A DNA stretch of 64,000 nt from contig CM034314.1 in assembly GCA_019925795.1 (NCBI GenBank), positions 18,100,657 through 18,164,656 of the forward strand, read 5' to 3'. The notes below the pieces were generated by a model. It worked only from the letters and a program-made list of their open reading frames with translations. It was not told the DNA's origin and did not search any database. Position 1 is the stretch's first letter; each line of letters starts with the position of its first letter. Positions 11,961 to 23,111 of the stretch are shown piece by piece. This stretch comes from Dendrobium chrysotoxum. Its lineage: Eukaryota > Streptophyta > Magnoliopsida > Asparagales > Orchidaceae. Position numbers and translations under genes: made by a program.

Positions 11961-14900
11961 GGAGGATAGAAATTCTTTCTAGAACTTAGAGGAAAGATTT
12001 AATTAGATTTTTTTATTATGATTTTATAAACCTAAATTTTAATTTCTCTTAAATATTAAAGAAATTTCTGCCAAGAAGTTAGTGTGAAAGAATTGCGTGA
12101 AAGTTTAGATTGTGATCGAATCAACACAAAATTTAGGTGAAAGACTCACTGACGATTTCATTAAAAAAAAGAAAGAATTGAGTAAGGTATTGGCAAAATA
12201 TTCATTTTATTTCTTTATATATGACATCAAAAATTGCAATTTAAAATCTTTCAAATTGCGTAAACTCCAAATTGATGTTTTAATTAAGAAACAATTGTGT
12301 CAGAACTTTGAAGTGTAGGAAATGAGTAAATCAAGATGTAGAGTTTGAATTAATATGATTATAGATGTTTAGGAAGAATAGATAAGGAAATTCTGAAGTT
12401 TAATTTCTTGAGCAAATCAAATTGATAAGAATTTATTTTATGTATTTATATGATTATAGATATTTAGGAGGTAGAGTTTAAGGATTAAGGAAGAAAAACA
12501 AGTTGTCTAAGATCAAGGTGGGTAATTATATATTGATTTTATAGTAATTGCAATTCTTTTTATAATTTAAATCATTTACTGATGTACCTTTCTGTGTAAC
12601 TACTTGAAATGATGTAATGCTAAGAAATAATCACGCTAATTCTTTCTTTCATTTGCATGATTACTCTTTTGGAATAAACAATAAAATGAAAACATTTCAT
12701 TGGAAATCATATATACATAATTAAAATAAAATTATAAGAAAATACATTAAGGAAATATAATGGAAGAAAAAGTATGTGCATGCTAAACAAAGAAGCTTAT
12801 ACCCTTATGGTATTGGTTGAGGATGTAATGTAGCCATGCACGTGAAATGTAAAAAAGTTAGAAAAGAAATGTAAATGAAAATGATTATACCTTAAGTGGT
12901 GCAAATTTTAGACTGCTCTTGCGATGAATATTATAATAAAAGATATAATTTCACAAATACAATATAAAATGATATCTTCTCTAAAATGATGTTGCTTTTA
13001 TCTTACTAAGTACAAAATTCTCATAAATGAAAAGTTTAATAATTACTTAAGTTGACTCATACGCATATTATTTTTATTTATTTTAAATTGCTATATTATA
13101 AAATAGTAACTAACAATTTGGTTCGATACTTAAAACTCTACTCATTAAATGTAATGTTTCAAATAAGGCTCCTATAATTAAATGACCAATAGGAAAAATT
13201 TTGTATACAGAATAAGAGGAGTGAATAAGAGTAGGTATGTAATGATTCTATGCATTTGATTCCAGTTTAATGGTTTTAAAAAATTTTGGAGTGGACTTGA
13301 ATGGTAAATAGTTTAAGTTGTGATGGACAATTAGTAGCTCTTTGAAAATTTTGGAATATATTTAATTGGATTGTTTTATTTTTTGTTTGAAAGAAATTTA
13401 AATACCGTCCAACAATTTGTTCTTAACTTGGTATTCGAAGTACTTTGGCGGGTCATGACATTATAAGGCCAAGTAATTAGACAGATGAGCCAAGTTTTTA
13501 GACCACTGTTAAGGACCTTACCTAGTGAGGTCAAGAAAAAATGAAACCAACTCTTTAGAGACTGGATCTACTAACTGTAGGCTTTCCTTTTTAATCTAGG
13601 CAATTCATCAAGGTTATAATAAAATTTTTCGTCATTGAGTTTCTTATAGATATGGTGTATAAAATATAAGGAAATGCAAGCCTAAATAGAGAGGTGCTCT
13701 TAACAGCTCTATTCCCCTAGTACTATGTAGAATCATATTTTTTTGACAAAGAGAAAAAAAAAAAAAGAAGCTCAATTAATCAGGCTGGCTTGCTTTTGAG
13801 TTAAATATAAATCAAATAATTATGAAACCTAGGTCATTAAATTATTTTCATTTAATGGGCATGCTGGAGGAAACCAACAGAATAGGAGGGCATGCATTTT
13901 GTCAAAGGTACAAGTGCTTTTGGGCTCCAAATTGCCCTCCCCACTAAACTCATTCCCTAAGTCTCAACGCAATCATTGCTTCTTCAGCTCAGCATTTTTC
14001 CATGAAGCCTCCTAATCAACCTATGGTTGTTTACGCACCTTTGAGTGTCACAGAGTACTAGAGCCTCTACATACAAGTTTTGAGTAATTACAAAGCTCTC
14101 ATTCAAACTTAAGATAATCATCTATCTCCATTCCCTCAATATCTTAGAGCTATCACACAACCAATGTTCATAATCACAACCACCCTCCATTCCCTTGTGC
14201 TAGAACGCTTCAACTCATTCCCTTAATCAATCACCCAACCATAAACTCCATTACCACACCATAACTCTCCTTCAATAAACAATTAGAGATGAACACTTGC
14301 TATATTCACAGATCAACTAAACCTTGTCTTTTCAAGGCCATATTAGAGACAAATCCACTAGATTTTACTACCCACACCGAGATGTAAGTGTCATTATTGT
14401 ACAACACCCAAACTAATTGTACAAAATGATGCACTATTTATCAATGAGATTCCCAGCACCATAGAATGACTTCAACTTTTAGAATAATGTCGTGTTTTAT
14501 TCCAAGAAATCTAGAATATAATACTTGTTTCAATTGCTGAAGAGGGAATCTCCATATGCAAGCTTTTATAAATGTAATATATATTTTTGCCATAGTTTGA
14601 TAACTGATTAACAAAAACTAAACTTTATATGCACGGAATTACTAAGGGAAAAACAGAGATAAACGTTAAAATAGTTCTCTCCTTGAAAATACATGCATGC
14701 TGTTCATATAGGATTAGTTTAGATTATAAGTTCATCTTTTCATTAATATTCTAATTAACATGAATGTTGGTTATTATAAGCATGTTATAGCATGTATTTG
14801 CTAAATAATGGATTTTGAAAAGCATATGTTTAAACTTGTAAATAAAAGGAACCTATGATGTTCTTGTTTTGTCTATCAGAGACAATATTTTCAATGTGGA

Positions 14901-16600
14901 GTCAACAACCCCATTAAATAGTGAAGGCAAATGTTGATGAACAATCTTTTGATTAAAACTTTACTTTTCAAAATTATATGTAATCTTTATAACACTTGTC
15001 AGCAAATGAATACAATAAAATTCATCAAAAGGGCAAAGCTTATTACATAATAAAGAAGTCCAAAATCAAATTCAACTACTAAAATTAACCTTGAAAAGCC
15101 ATATACATCAAATTAAAATAAGGCCTATAACAATAGGAGGTAACTAAAGTTACGATAATAAAACTATTACATATTGAAGAAAGAAAATAATTAATTGGTT
15201 TAGGATATCTCATGGAAAGATTATTGACATCAGATGTAGATTAGCTGTTTAAGAAATGGGCTAGTTTGTTGGTAGAGTTATAAGAGTTACAGTGTATAAT
15301 AAACTCATTCAAGGTTACAGCCATTAACAAAATGTGCTGAAGTGGAAAAAATAATAATAAATAAAACCAATAGATCATACTCACAGAGTTTGCAAATAAA
15401 ATGGAATTCACATGCTTGATGTTGGATGCTACTCAAATTTCATAGTACACTAGAAAGGTTAAAGGAAATGCCTATGCATTTCAATGGGAAACTTAAGCTA
15501 GGTGGGTGAGTGCCAATAGAACTTGTTTGGGAAAGTTTGGAAGATTTGATCTTTTTGAAAAATTTCTTCAACGGCTGCAATTTCTAGATTCTTCTATGCC
15601 ACATAAAGCGCTTCGCTCCACTAAATTAGCCAGTTTCATTTACTTCGGAAAGTGGGCAATCAATAAGGACCTCAATTGAGTTAAATCGTTACAAACATCA
15701 AGTAAAATAGCAAAATGATGGGAAAGTTAGAAGACAATGGGTACAATTCATATTATGTTGAGTATTGAATTATAGGGATACATGGAGGATTTGATCAACA
15801 AATGCAAAATGGAAAAAGCTCAAGTAAGAATAGGAAATCAAATGAAAGGAAATCATATGTTCCTTGCTTCTAGATGTACAAGAAGCATGGAATTGAGTGG
15901 CATAGAAAACAATTCAGTAGATATTTATTTACATATGCACCAAAGAGAACAGAGCTCACTTGGACACTTCGCCATTCTTGAAAGTTAATAGGGCAAAGCT
16001 TCCAATATTAAGTTGCAGTATGTACTTTTAAGCATGCATTTAACAATATAGGACAAGTTTAGATGCATCTGGGTGTTCTTTGGCACCTGGGCTAATGCAG
16101 CTCATCATACATGTAAAAGATTGTGTTCAGGCTATATGGGTTTCAACAACATACAATTTGGAAAAAATAACGCAAGCATCAACATAATCATCAATAATAG
16201 CTAGAAGTTTTCAAACAGTCTGATACTTGCAACCATTACATGTAGGCATTACACCTTCATCGACATCATGATCATGATAATCATCAACATTAGACATTGC
16301 GCCCTCATATTCAAAAGAACCTACCATACCATGCATTATCCCAGAGTTTAGAGGTACAATCATCATCAAGATTGTCATTTGTAAGACAATGCAACTTCTT
16401 TCTCCATTAAATCCAAGTTATAGAACCTATAAAATTCTGAGGTGTATTCAAACTTATCACAACTATTCGCAGTTAGCTTTGTACGGCTATGACGATACAT
16501 GCCAAAGAAAATTTAAGAACTTGCCATCTCTGCTTCCCTTCCAAATTTTAATTGAAATACTACATGAAAAATATATACCCTAACATCATTATTTGAGCAA
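11961..16600. other. Intergenic, no gene recognised
   Basis: About 4.6 kb of AT-rich sequence. The longest open frames are about 65-70 codons (12112-12318, 15782-15988, 16389-16583) and match nothing I know. No transposon ends or RNA genes were recognised. Confidence 0.5.
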
Positions 16601-16639
16601 ATAAAAGATATCATTCCATACAACAACAAGCAACAAGAC

Positions 16640-17160
16640 AACTAACCTCGATTCCCATCAGAGGAGGCATCTCTACCTGCGTGCAAGCCAAGAAAGTTAT
16701 CCCCTCCCGGAATATTTGGAATATATAATGCGTCGGAGACGCAATTACCGGCAATATCTGAAAATTTTCGCCACCAAAAGACAACAAAAGGAATGATTTG
16801 CGAGTTGCAAAATACTTTCCTGCAAAACATCGAATCGTTTGGAAAAACCCTAGCAATCAAAAACCTTGGTCGAATCCCCTCCTTGGGAAATAACATAGTC
16901 CCAGAACCAACCACAGATCGATCGATCCACTCTGTGCCCCGTCATCTGCTTCTCAAGCATGACCTCGCTTTTTGGACGCAAAACCAAATTAAGATCACAA
17001 CAAATTCTAAAGAAATTGCGTCTGAATCATAAAGGCGGGTTCCGAAGGGGTTGGGAATGCGATTACCCGGAATCAGAAAGAAGAAAGATACACTGCAACA
17101 TTTCCTTCCCTGTGTTGTTGATGCGTCGAAGGAGAACGTAGTGAACACAAAAATCAACTA
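16640..17160 (-). other. Possible 5' region of an unidentified minus-strand gene
   Basis: This block is less AT-rich than its surroundings. On the minus strand it contains a 'ctagggttttt' motif typical of plant 5' leaders and an exon-donor-like 'gag|gttag' at about 16641-16646. The minus-strand open frames of 81-90 codons (16611-16914) are not recognisable. It borders the left edge of the duplicated BORR block. It could be an untranslated first exon or chance; evidence is weak. Confidence 0.2.
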
Positions 17161-17562
17161 GGCAATATCTACCACTTGGGCATTACGCGAAAACATTAAC
17201 ATAAAATAATAATAATAATATAAAAATTTAAAAAATCAAAAATTAAAAAAAAAAAACTTTGGATGATATATTCTCATCAAAGATTAGACTTTGAAATTAT
17301 TCAATTTAAGAAAAATGTCAAATTGATTCTAATTTTTTTAATAATAAAATAATTTTAATTATATAAAGATATCAATTAGATCTCTTAATTTTTTAGCTAA
17401 ATATATTTTTTTGCAATATTATTTAAATTTTATTTAAAAATAAAAAATTAAAATTAAAATAAGATATTAAATAATCAAGAATCATTTTGATGATTCATAA
17501 AAATTATGGAATTATTTTAATCATTATATCAATTAGATTCATTTAAAATAATATAAAATTAG

Positions 17563-17566
<4 letters not shown>

Positions 17567-17617
<51 letters not shown>
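17567..17617. repeat. (AT)n microsatellite
   Basis: A pure AT dinucleotide run of about 50 bases. Its flanks ('aacttTCAAAAT' side and 'ttaaaataatata' side) match those of the (TA)n run at 29781-29814, so the microsatellite predates the segmental duplication. Confidence 0.95.
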
Positions 17618-17621
<4 letters not shown>

Positions 17622-17764
17622 CTTTCAAAATAAATTAAAATAAATTTTAAGCAAATATTTTTTTTAAGAAATTAAAAATGAAATATTATTAGCATATAAA
17701 GTTAATTTTTTTCTTAAAAATTATTATATAAATATTATATTTATATAATAAAAATAACAATAAT

Positions 17765-17955
17765 ATCAATTTTTTATCCACTATGTAAGAGTAGCTCTAT
17801 CAATTATATTTTTTATTGTGTACTAAGAATTAAATTCTCATTTAAATTTAATAAAAAATTTAATTCTAATATTTTAATAAATATTTTAGATTTATTTCTA
17901 TTTTTTAAATTTAAAATATCTACTCTCTATATCGAATCATCAGAGGATAGACTAA
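17765..17955 (-). mobile_element. Degenerate RTE-type LINE 3' end
   Basis: The segment keeps traces of the LINE tail seen better at 28852-29115. 'Atctactctctatatcgaat' with 'catcagagga' corresponds to 'atctactctcctaaccgggt' with 'catcagaagg'. A decayed counterpart of 'ttatcccagtacatggggtt' is also present. No reading frame survives. Confidence 0.4.
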
Positions 17956-18017
17956 AAAAATAGAAGAAAATTTTTATATTTTATTTTCAAAAAAATAAGG
18001 GGGAGTTACATCCATAT

Positions 18018-18517
18018 TGTAGCAGCCCAAAATGCACATCAATATTTAAGAGCTTAGCTTCTTTTACTTAAGGGGTTTCACAATTTACCCCACTTAAGTA
18101 ATTGACGCCACCATTCTTATCCTTATCCCAAAATCATCCACTAGACAAATAGAATTCTAGAGGTGACTCTTACAAGTTCAAGTGGTGGCTCTTTGTCCCG
18201 TATAGGATTCAAGAGGTGGCTCCCATGGCGTAGCACTTTATCTTGTATGGCACTTAGTTTCCATCTTTTAGCTGGTGTATTGCTATGATATCATTTGTGA
18301 TAGCTCAAATTCTTAATTATGGAGATATTGTCCGCTTTGGCTTAAGGGCCTCACTATTTTGTTTTGTTGATGTAACTTTCCAGGAGGTCATCCATTCCAG
18401 AATTTCTTCGGGATGAGCACGCTTAACTGTGGAGTTTCCTAAATGAAATTCTAACCATTATACCAAAAGGTGCATCGATGTTTAAGAGTTTAGCTTCTTT
18501 TACTTAATGGATTTTAC
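18018..18517 (-). mobile_element. Cassandra-type TRIM retrotransposon with 5S-derived LTR
   Basis: On the minus strand the 5' LTR (18296-18517, about 222 bp) starts TGTAAAATCC and ends CTATCACA. Inside it, 18374-18440 is clearly related to the 3' half of plant 5S rRNA ('ccacagttaagcgtgctcat' and 'tggatgacctcctgg'). This holds the pol III internal promoter region, the hallmark of Cassandra. A primer-binding site resembling the initiator-Met tRNA complement (atgatatcatagc) follows at 18283-18295. The non-coding internal part is about 213 bp, then a purine-rich 'aagtgggg' and the start of the 3' LTR (TGTGAAACCCC, 18082 leftward). The 3' LTR is truncated near 18018. No protein is encoded, as usual for this family. 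Confidence 0.75.
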
Positions 18518-18655
18518 ACTATAAGTTAATAGACAACTCACATTAATTTCAAATTTTGATAGCTCCAAACCCTCGCATTTTCATTCAGACATATAGGTTT
18601 TCTAAAGTCGACTTCCCACTCGAGCTGGGTAATAAACAAATTGCACCGAAGATAG

Positions 18656-18785
18656 ATGCCTAAGGGTCGAAGGAAGAAGAAGGGGGACACGGAACCTCCG
18701 CCGAAGCCTATTGTCTGTTCTCTCGATGCTGGGGATGCTGCCCAGAACTTTCACGATCGGAAAATAACCTTCAACCACCGTGAAG
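18656..18785 (+). CDS. Duplicate BORR first exon, copy 1A (open)
   Basis: ATG at 18656-18658 opens a 43-codon frame plus one base ending at a GT donor (18786-18787). Length and phase are the same as exon 1 at 30785-30914. It encodes a basic start (MPKGRRKKK) and ends NFHDRKITFNHRE. By my count 28 of 43 residues match the copy-2 exon. Splicing to the acceptor at 44950/44951 would keep frame and make a Borealin-related protein with a different N-terminus, through a 26-kb intron that skips the copy-2 exon. It has no stop and an intact donor, so it may be an alternative first exon. Equally it may be a fossil that has not yet acquired a stop in only 130 bases. Transcript data would decide. Confidence 0.6.
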
Positions 18786-19340
18786 GTATGGTTTTTGATC
18801 TTATGTGCTCATCCTTATTACGAAGCATTTGATTGTGTTCTCCAGCGCATTTTCCAGTTCAAATGTTTGCTTATGGTACCATTTGGAAGGGATGCCTTGG
18901 ATGAATTGTGAGAAATAAGTTTAAGAGGATGCTTGGCAATAGGATTTATGTAGGATACATATTAAATCCTACCATATCTAGACCACGGTCTCCCTGACAG
19001 TCGTCCATCGACTACAAACCTCCGCCGAAGCCTATTGTCGGCTCTCTCGATGATGGGGACGCCACCCAGAACTTTCATGATCGGCAAATAGCCTTCAACC
19101 ACCGTGAAGGTATGGTTTTTGATCTTATGTGCTCATCCTTATTACGAAGCATTTGATTGTGTTCTCCAGCGCATTTTCCAGTTCAAATGTTTGCTTATGG
19201 TACCATTTGGAAGGGATGCCTTAGATGAATTGTGAGAAATAAGATTAAGAGGTTGCTTGGCAACAGGATTTATGTAGGATACATGTTAAATCCTGCCATA
19301 TCTAGACTACGGTCTCCCCGACAGCCATCCACCGACTACA
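18693..19340 (+). repeat. 324-bp tandem duplication spanning exon 1, intron start and transposon end
   Basis: 18693-19016 and 19017-19340 are adjacent copies of the same 324 bases. Each runs from 'aacctccgccgaagcc' in the exon, through donor and intron, into the left end of the Harbinger-like element. The junction has short homology: 'aacctccg' in the exon against 'acaaacctt' in the element. The second copy therefore holds a headless exon-1 remnant (19017-19109, no ATG, donor kept at 19110). That remnant reads [20 protein letters not shown], in part closer to the copy-2 exon than 1A is. The two copies differ at a number of positions, so the duplication is not recent. Confidence 0.85.
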
Positions 19341-20000
19341 AACCTTCCAACCACCGTCACCCGACTACGGTCTTTCCGACCTTCGTCACCCACCGTCTAT
19401 GGTCCTTCTAACCATCGTCACCCGACTACGATCTTTTTGACCTCTGTCGCTCAACTACGTTCCTTTTGATCATCTTCGCCCGACTTTAGTTTTTTCGATC
19501 TTCGTTGCCCGCCAACAACGGTCTCTTCAACAACCATCTCCATAATACAGTCTCCCTGACAGTCATTATCTGACTATGATCTTTCCGACCACCTTCACCT
19601 GACTATAGTCTTTCCGATCTCTGTTGCCGCCAACTACGGTCTCTCCAACCACCATCTCCAAACTACGATCCCGGCCGCCGTAGCCTGACTATGGACCTTT
19701 CGACCACCATCCCAGCTACGATTTTTCTAATCTCCGTCGCCAGCCGGCTATGGTCCTTCCGATCACCGTCACCCGACTACAGTCATTTCGACCTCTATCG
19801 TCCGACAACTATGGTCCTTCTAATCACCGTCACCTGACTACAATCTTTCTAACCTCCGTCTCTCGCCAACTACAGCCCTTCCGACCACCGTTGCTTGACT
19901 ATAGTCTTTTTGACCTCCGTCGCCTGATTACGATCCATCCAACCATTATCGCTCTTCTGCTATCCTTCCGACCTACATCGGACGTCGACTTGTCCTACCG
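19341..20000 (+). repeat. Degenerate minisatellite, about 30-bp unit
   Basis: Units of the form 'gactacggtctttccgacc' followed by 'tccgtcgccc' repeat about twenty times with heavy divergence. An open frame of 103 codons (19750-20061) results simply from the repeat. The same unit type occurs at 53880-54265 and, less clearly, at 46990-47225 and, reversed, at 58040-58200. Confidence 0.8.
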
Positions 20001-20044
20001 ACCAAACAAATATGTCAACACTGATTCTTCCAACTCCCACCTGG

Positions 20045-20335
20045 TAATGCACTCTATATAATGTATATTGACTACATCAAGCCAAGGCCTTCCCCCTTAA
20101 GGAAAGATCATCATTTATAATAAACAGCAAACACTAGTTGATTCATCTAAACTGGACAAGGCCTCATGGTTTTTCCCCTTTTAAGAGGTTTACACGTAGA
20201 AACTATGATGTATCATATGAACGTTGTACACATCTATCTTTTATCTGTTTGTGTGCTGGATCTTCGTATAAAGCTAGGACGCTAAAATTTATATTTATCT
20301 ACCATCGCATATATTCCAGGACACAACACTATTAA
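20045..20335 (+). mobile_element. LTR-like relic, probably copia type
   Basis: This stretch aligns with 54285-54575. Both have 'atgcactctatat', 'catcaagccaagrcctt', 'ggtttttc', 'cttttatctg' with 'tgtgtgctgga', and the closing 'aggacacaaca'. The combination of a 'ggttttcacgta' box and a 'ggacacaaca' end resembles 3' parts of plant Ty1/copia LTRs. That family assignment is inference, since no coding part is attached. Confidence 0.4.
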
Positions 20336-21337
20336 ATCTCACAACGAGTTAAATCCTCTGTTTCTCTCTTTTTTCTATAAATCCCAGATTTAGTAAATCT
20401 TGGAGTTCGGCGAATTTATTGGATTTGGCCGAAGAAGCGTGCAAAAAGAATAAAAATAGCTACCTTCTCAACGAGCAAGCTTTCATCGTTGTCGTTCGTT
20501 TCGATCCAATAGAAGAACGGCCAGGAAGCGTGACTTCGGATCTTATGGGAATGAACGTCGTCAAAGGACGCAAAGAAGTTATATAGCGACTCATTCAAAA
20601 CAACCTCTCACTCTCACGTAGGCAAAGTTGAATTAAAACGAACCCTCGGATAAGAGGAAAAATAACCCAAGCAAACTTGCAGCTATAAGAAAGGCAGTGA
20701 TGAACAAGTATTGCCAAAGAATATAAGACTAATTTAATTTAGTTTAATTAGGTTAATTAAAATTAATTAAGAATATAATATAATTAATAATTAATTAATT
20801 ACTTAAATTAATTGATAATGTTCCCCATAAAAGATTAATTTATAACTAGCTTAAACTCTAATTGTATTTTTTATGATGGTTAGTTAGTAATGATAATTAA
20901 AATTAAAATTAATAAATTATTTCATAATTAAATTATTTCATAATTAAATTATTTTCTAATTTTATTATTTTTGTAATTGTGATTTGTTGACAATAACTAA
21001 AGTTATAATTAATAAGTAACTTGTATTTAAAATGCAAATTAAAATTAAAGCACAAATTAAATTAATTTTTTTAATGAACTAACTGCCTTAAATCCTGAAT
21101 TATATTATCAAACGGTTATACAAGAAACACTTATCTTGCCAACAGTTTTCAGAATTTAACTTAAGCATGATTTAGTAAATTCGGATTTAAAGGATTTACT
21201 AAATCCTCCTCATTGTCAAATATCCCCTTAGTTGGAGCCCGAAGAGACGCGTAGAAAATATCTGATCTAGGATTATTTAAGAGAAAAAGTCAGATATGTT
21301 CTATAATTTTTTGAATTGCTCTTTGCACATAAGCAGC

Positions 21338-21615
21338 TGAAGAAATTAAAGGAAAGTATAAATTAAAGAGATCTTAGAGATGCCTGCAACTTAACACTAC
21401 CGTAATGTTACAGGAGGAAGAAGATGAAATATTTTTGTATTCATTTCACTGTTCTGGTACATGTGCATGAGGTATTATATAATAGAAGATGGGCATGTCA
21501 CTTTACACGTGTATGCCCAAGATATATTTGGTTGGTTATGAATTGACGATTAGGATTTGTCCATTGCACATGGTGGATGCGTTCTTGTCAGAGGTTGAGC
21601 CATAAGTGTCTTTGA
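21338..21615 (-). repeat. Copia 3' LTR
   Basis: Downstream LTR of the minus-strand copia element. It is bordered internally by the polypurine tract, read on the minus strand as gcggggggc (21616-21624). It is 278 bp long like its partner at 25729-26006. Confidence 0.9.
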
Positions 21616-21699
21616 GCCCCCCGCAATGTGATAGTCTGGATTGGACTGTCGGGTTGCTTCGAGAAAATGTAGTCTCGATGTAGAGAGTGGCTTGGTGAG

Positions 21700-22250
21700 G
21701 ATATCCGCTGTCTGATCTTAAGTGCTAATGGGAATGATTTTGACTGTGTTGGAATGAATGTAATGCTGAATGAAGTGGTGATCCACTTCTATATGTTTTG
21801 TTCTGGCATGAAATACAGGGTTATTGGCTAAGGATGTGGCAGAAATGTTGTCACTGTGAAGGTCGGTTGGTTGCTGGAGGTCGATGTGGAAGCCCCGTAG
21901 AGTTGACAAAGCCATATAACATCGGTAATGGAAACTACGAGAGCTCTGTATTCCGCCTATGTAGACGACCTGGCCACGTGTGCTGCTTCTTCACACTCTA
22001 GGATAGTAAATTATTGCCCAGAAATGTACAGTAACAGGAGGTGGACTTACGCTTGGAGGGGTCTCCTGCCCAGTCAGCGTCCGAGAAGGAGGTAAGGTGA
22101 AGTGGTCCTATGGAGACTGGGAGACCATAGTCGAGGGTACCTCTAATATAGCGAAGTACTCTCTTGAGCTGATAGACATGTTCAGGTTGTGGATTGTGCA
22201 TATGTTGGCATAATAGATTTATCGGATACGCTATGTCTAGCATGGTTAGT
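21700..22250 (-). pseudogene. Copia RNase H domain (broken)
   Basis: Minus-strand frames read LKRVLRYIRGTLDYGLPV and SDADWAGDPSKRKSTS (22243-21998), the conserved RNase H entry of copia Pol. A shifted frame (21915-21718) then reads DLHSDNISATSLANNPVFHA and RTKHIEVDHHFI, the normal domain end. At least one frameshift lies near 21998. It forms the C-terminus of the copia polyprotein, next to the 3' LTR. Confidence 0.85.
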
Positions 22251-22379
22251 GTTAAGTATTGATGAGATCCAGTGATTTTGTGATAAGTGTGAGGATTGCC
22301 CAGATTTGAATCTACTGGAATGATAGACGGCAGCTTCGTAGAGGAGGGATTTCAGAGAGAGTTGCATCATAGCATAGCT

Positions 22380-23000
22380 GCCGTGTCCAGGATTGACTTG
22401 GCATATTGAGTTTGAGAGAGGAAGTATGCGTTGGAGTGATGTTCAATTGATATGCCAAGGAAAGTGTTCACCAAACCCAAATGTTTCATATCAAATTGTT
22501 TGCTGAGCTGCAGAACAATGTTCGAAATGAGTGTAGAGTTTGTATCTATGAGGAGAATGTCATCAATGTAAATGAGTAGGTAAGCTTGAATTCTGCTGTT
22601 GTTAAGGTTAATAAAGTTGGATATGCTCTGCTGGGGAGAAAGCCTAGTTTCTTAAGAGTCGTGAAGAACGTTTGAAACCATTGCCTTCGTGATCGTTTAA
22701 GGCCATATATGGCTTTCTTAAGTAGACACACATGATTTGGATGCACGGAATCTACAAATCCCTTGGGCTATGTCATATATATAGTGTCAGTCAGCTCACC
22801 ATGCAAGAAAGCATTTTTTACATCAAGTTGATGGACCTGTCATTATTTATTTAGAGCAATGGTTAATAGAGCTCTGATTGTGGGGAACTTTGCTACTGGA
22901 CTGAAGGTCTCAAGGTAGTTGAGAACGTATTCTTGTTTGTTTCCTTGAGCTACCAGGCGCGTCGTGTATCTTGCAATGGACCCATTGGAGGGTAGTTTGG
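22380..23000 (-). pseudogene. Copia reverse transcriptase domain (broken)
   Basis: The frame 22746-22546 reads CLLKKAIYGLKRSRRQWF, the copia RT block. Read on in another frame, about 22560-22400 gives the catalytic Y-I-D-D-box surroundings followed by LSKQFDMKHLG-like and YAKSILD-like residues. The N-terminal part (about 22750-23000) is only recognisable in pieces. Several stops and frameshifts exclude a functional enzyme. Confidence 0.8.
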
Positions 23001-23111
23001 TACGATATGTCCATTTTCACTCAAGTATAGGTGTATTTGGTGGTGGTTGAACCAAAGTCCATGTGCCCTGCTTTTGAAGGGCGAAATTTTGCTTGCCATT
23101 GCTTGTCTCCA

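Larger units (their letters stand above)
18924..21227. mobile_element. PIF/Harbinger-like non-autonomous element with internal minisatellite
   Basis: The left end reads (TTA)AGAGGATGCTTGGCAATAGG and the right end, reverse-complemented, reads (TAA)GGGGATATTTGACAATGAGG: imperfect terminal inverted repeats. A TTA trinucleotide flanks both sides (18921-18923 and 21228-21230). The paralogous empty site in copy 2 reads 'aaggtTTAgttgaagcc' near 31047-31060 with a single TTA, which confirms insertion with a 3-bp TTA target duplication, the PIF/Harbinger signature. No transposase is seen. Contents in order: the tandem-duplicated left end, the minisatellite, an LTR-like relic (20045-20335), a segment shared with 30325-30719, and an AT-rich tail. 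Confidence 0.75.

Noticed and set aside
18374..18470. 5S rRNA gene
   Set aside because: Only part of 5S is similar, with many changes; it sits inside an LTR with a PBS-like site, so it is a Cassandra element rather than a functional 5S gene.
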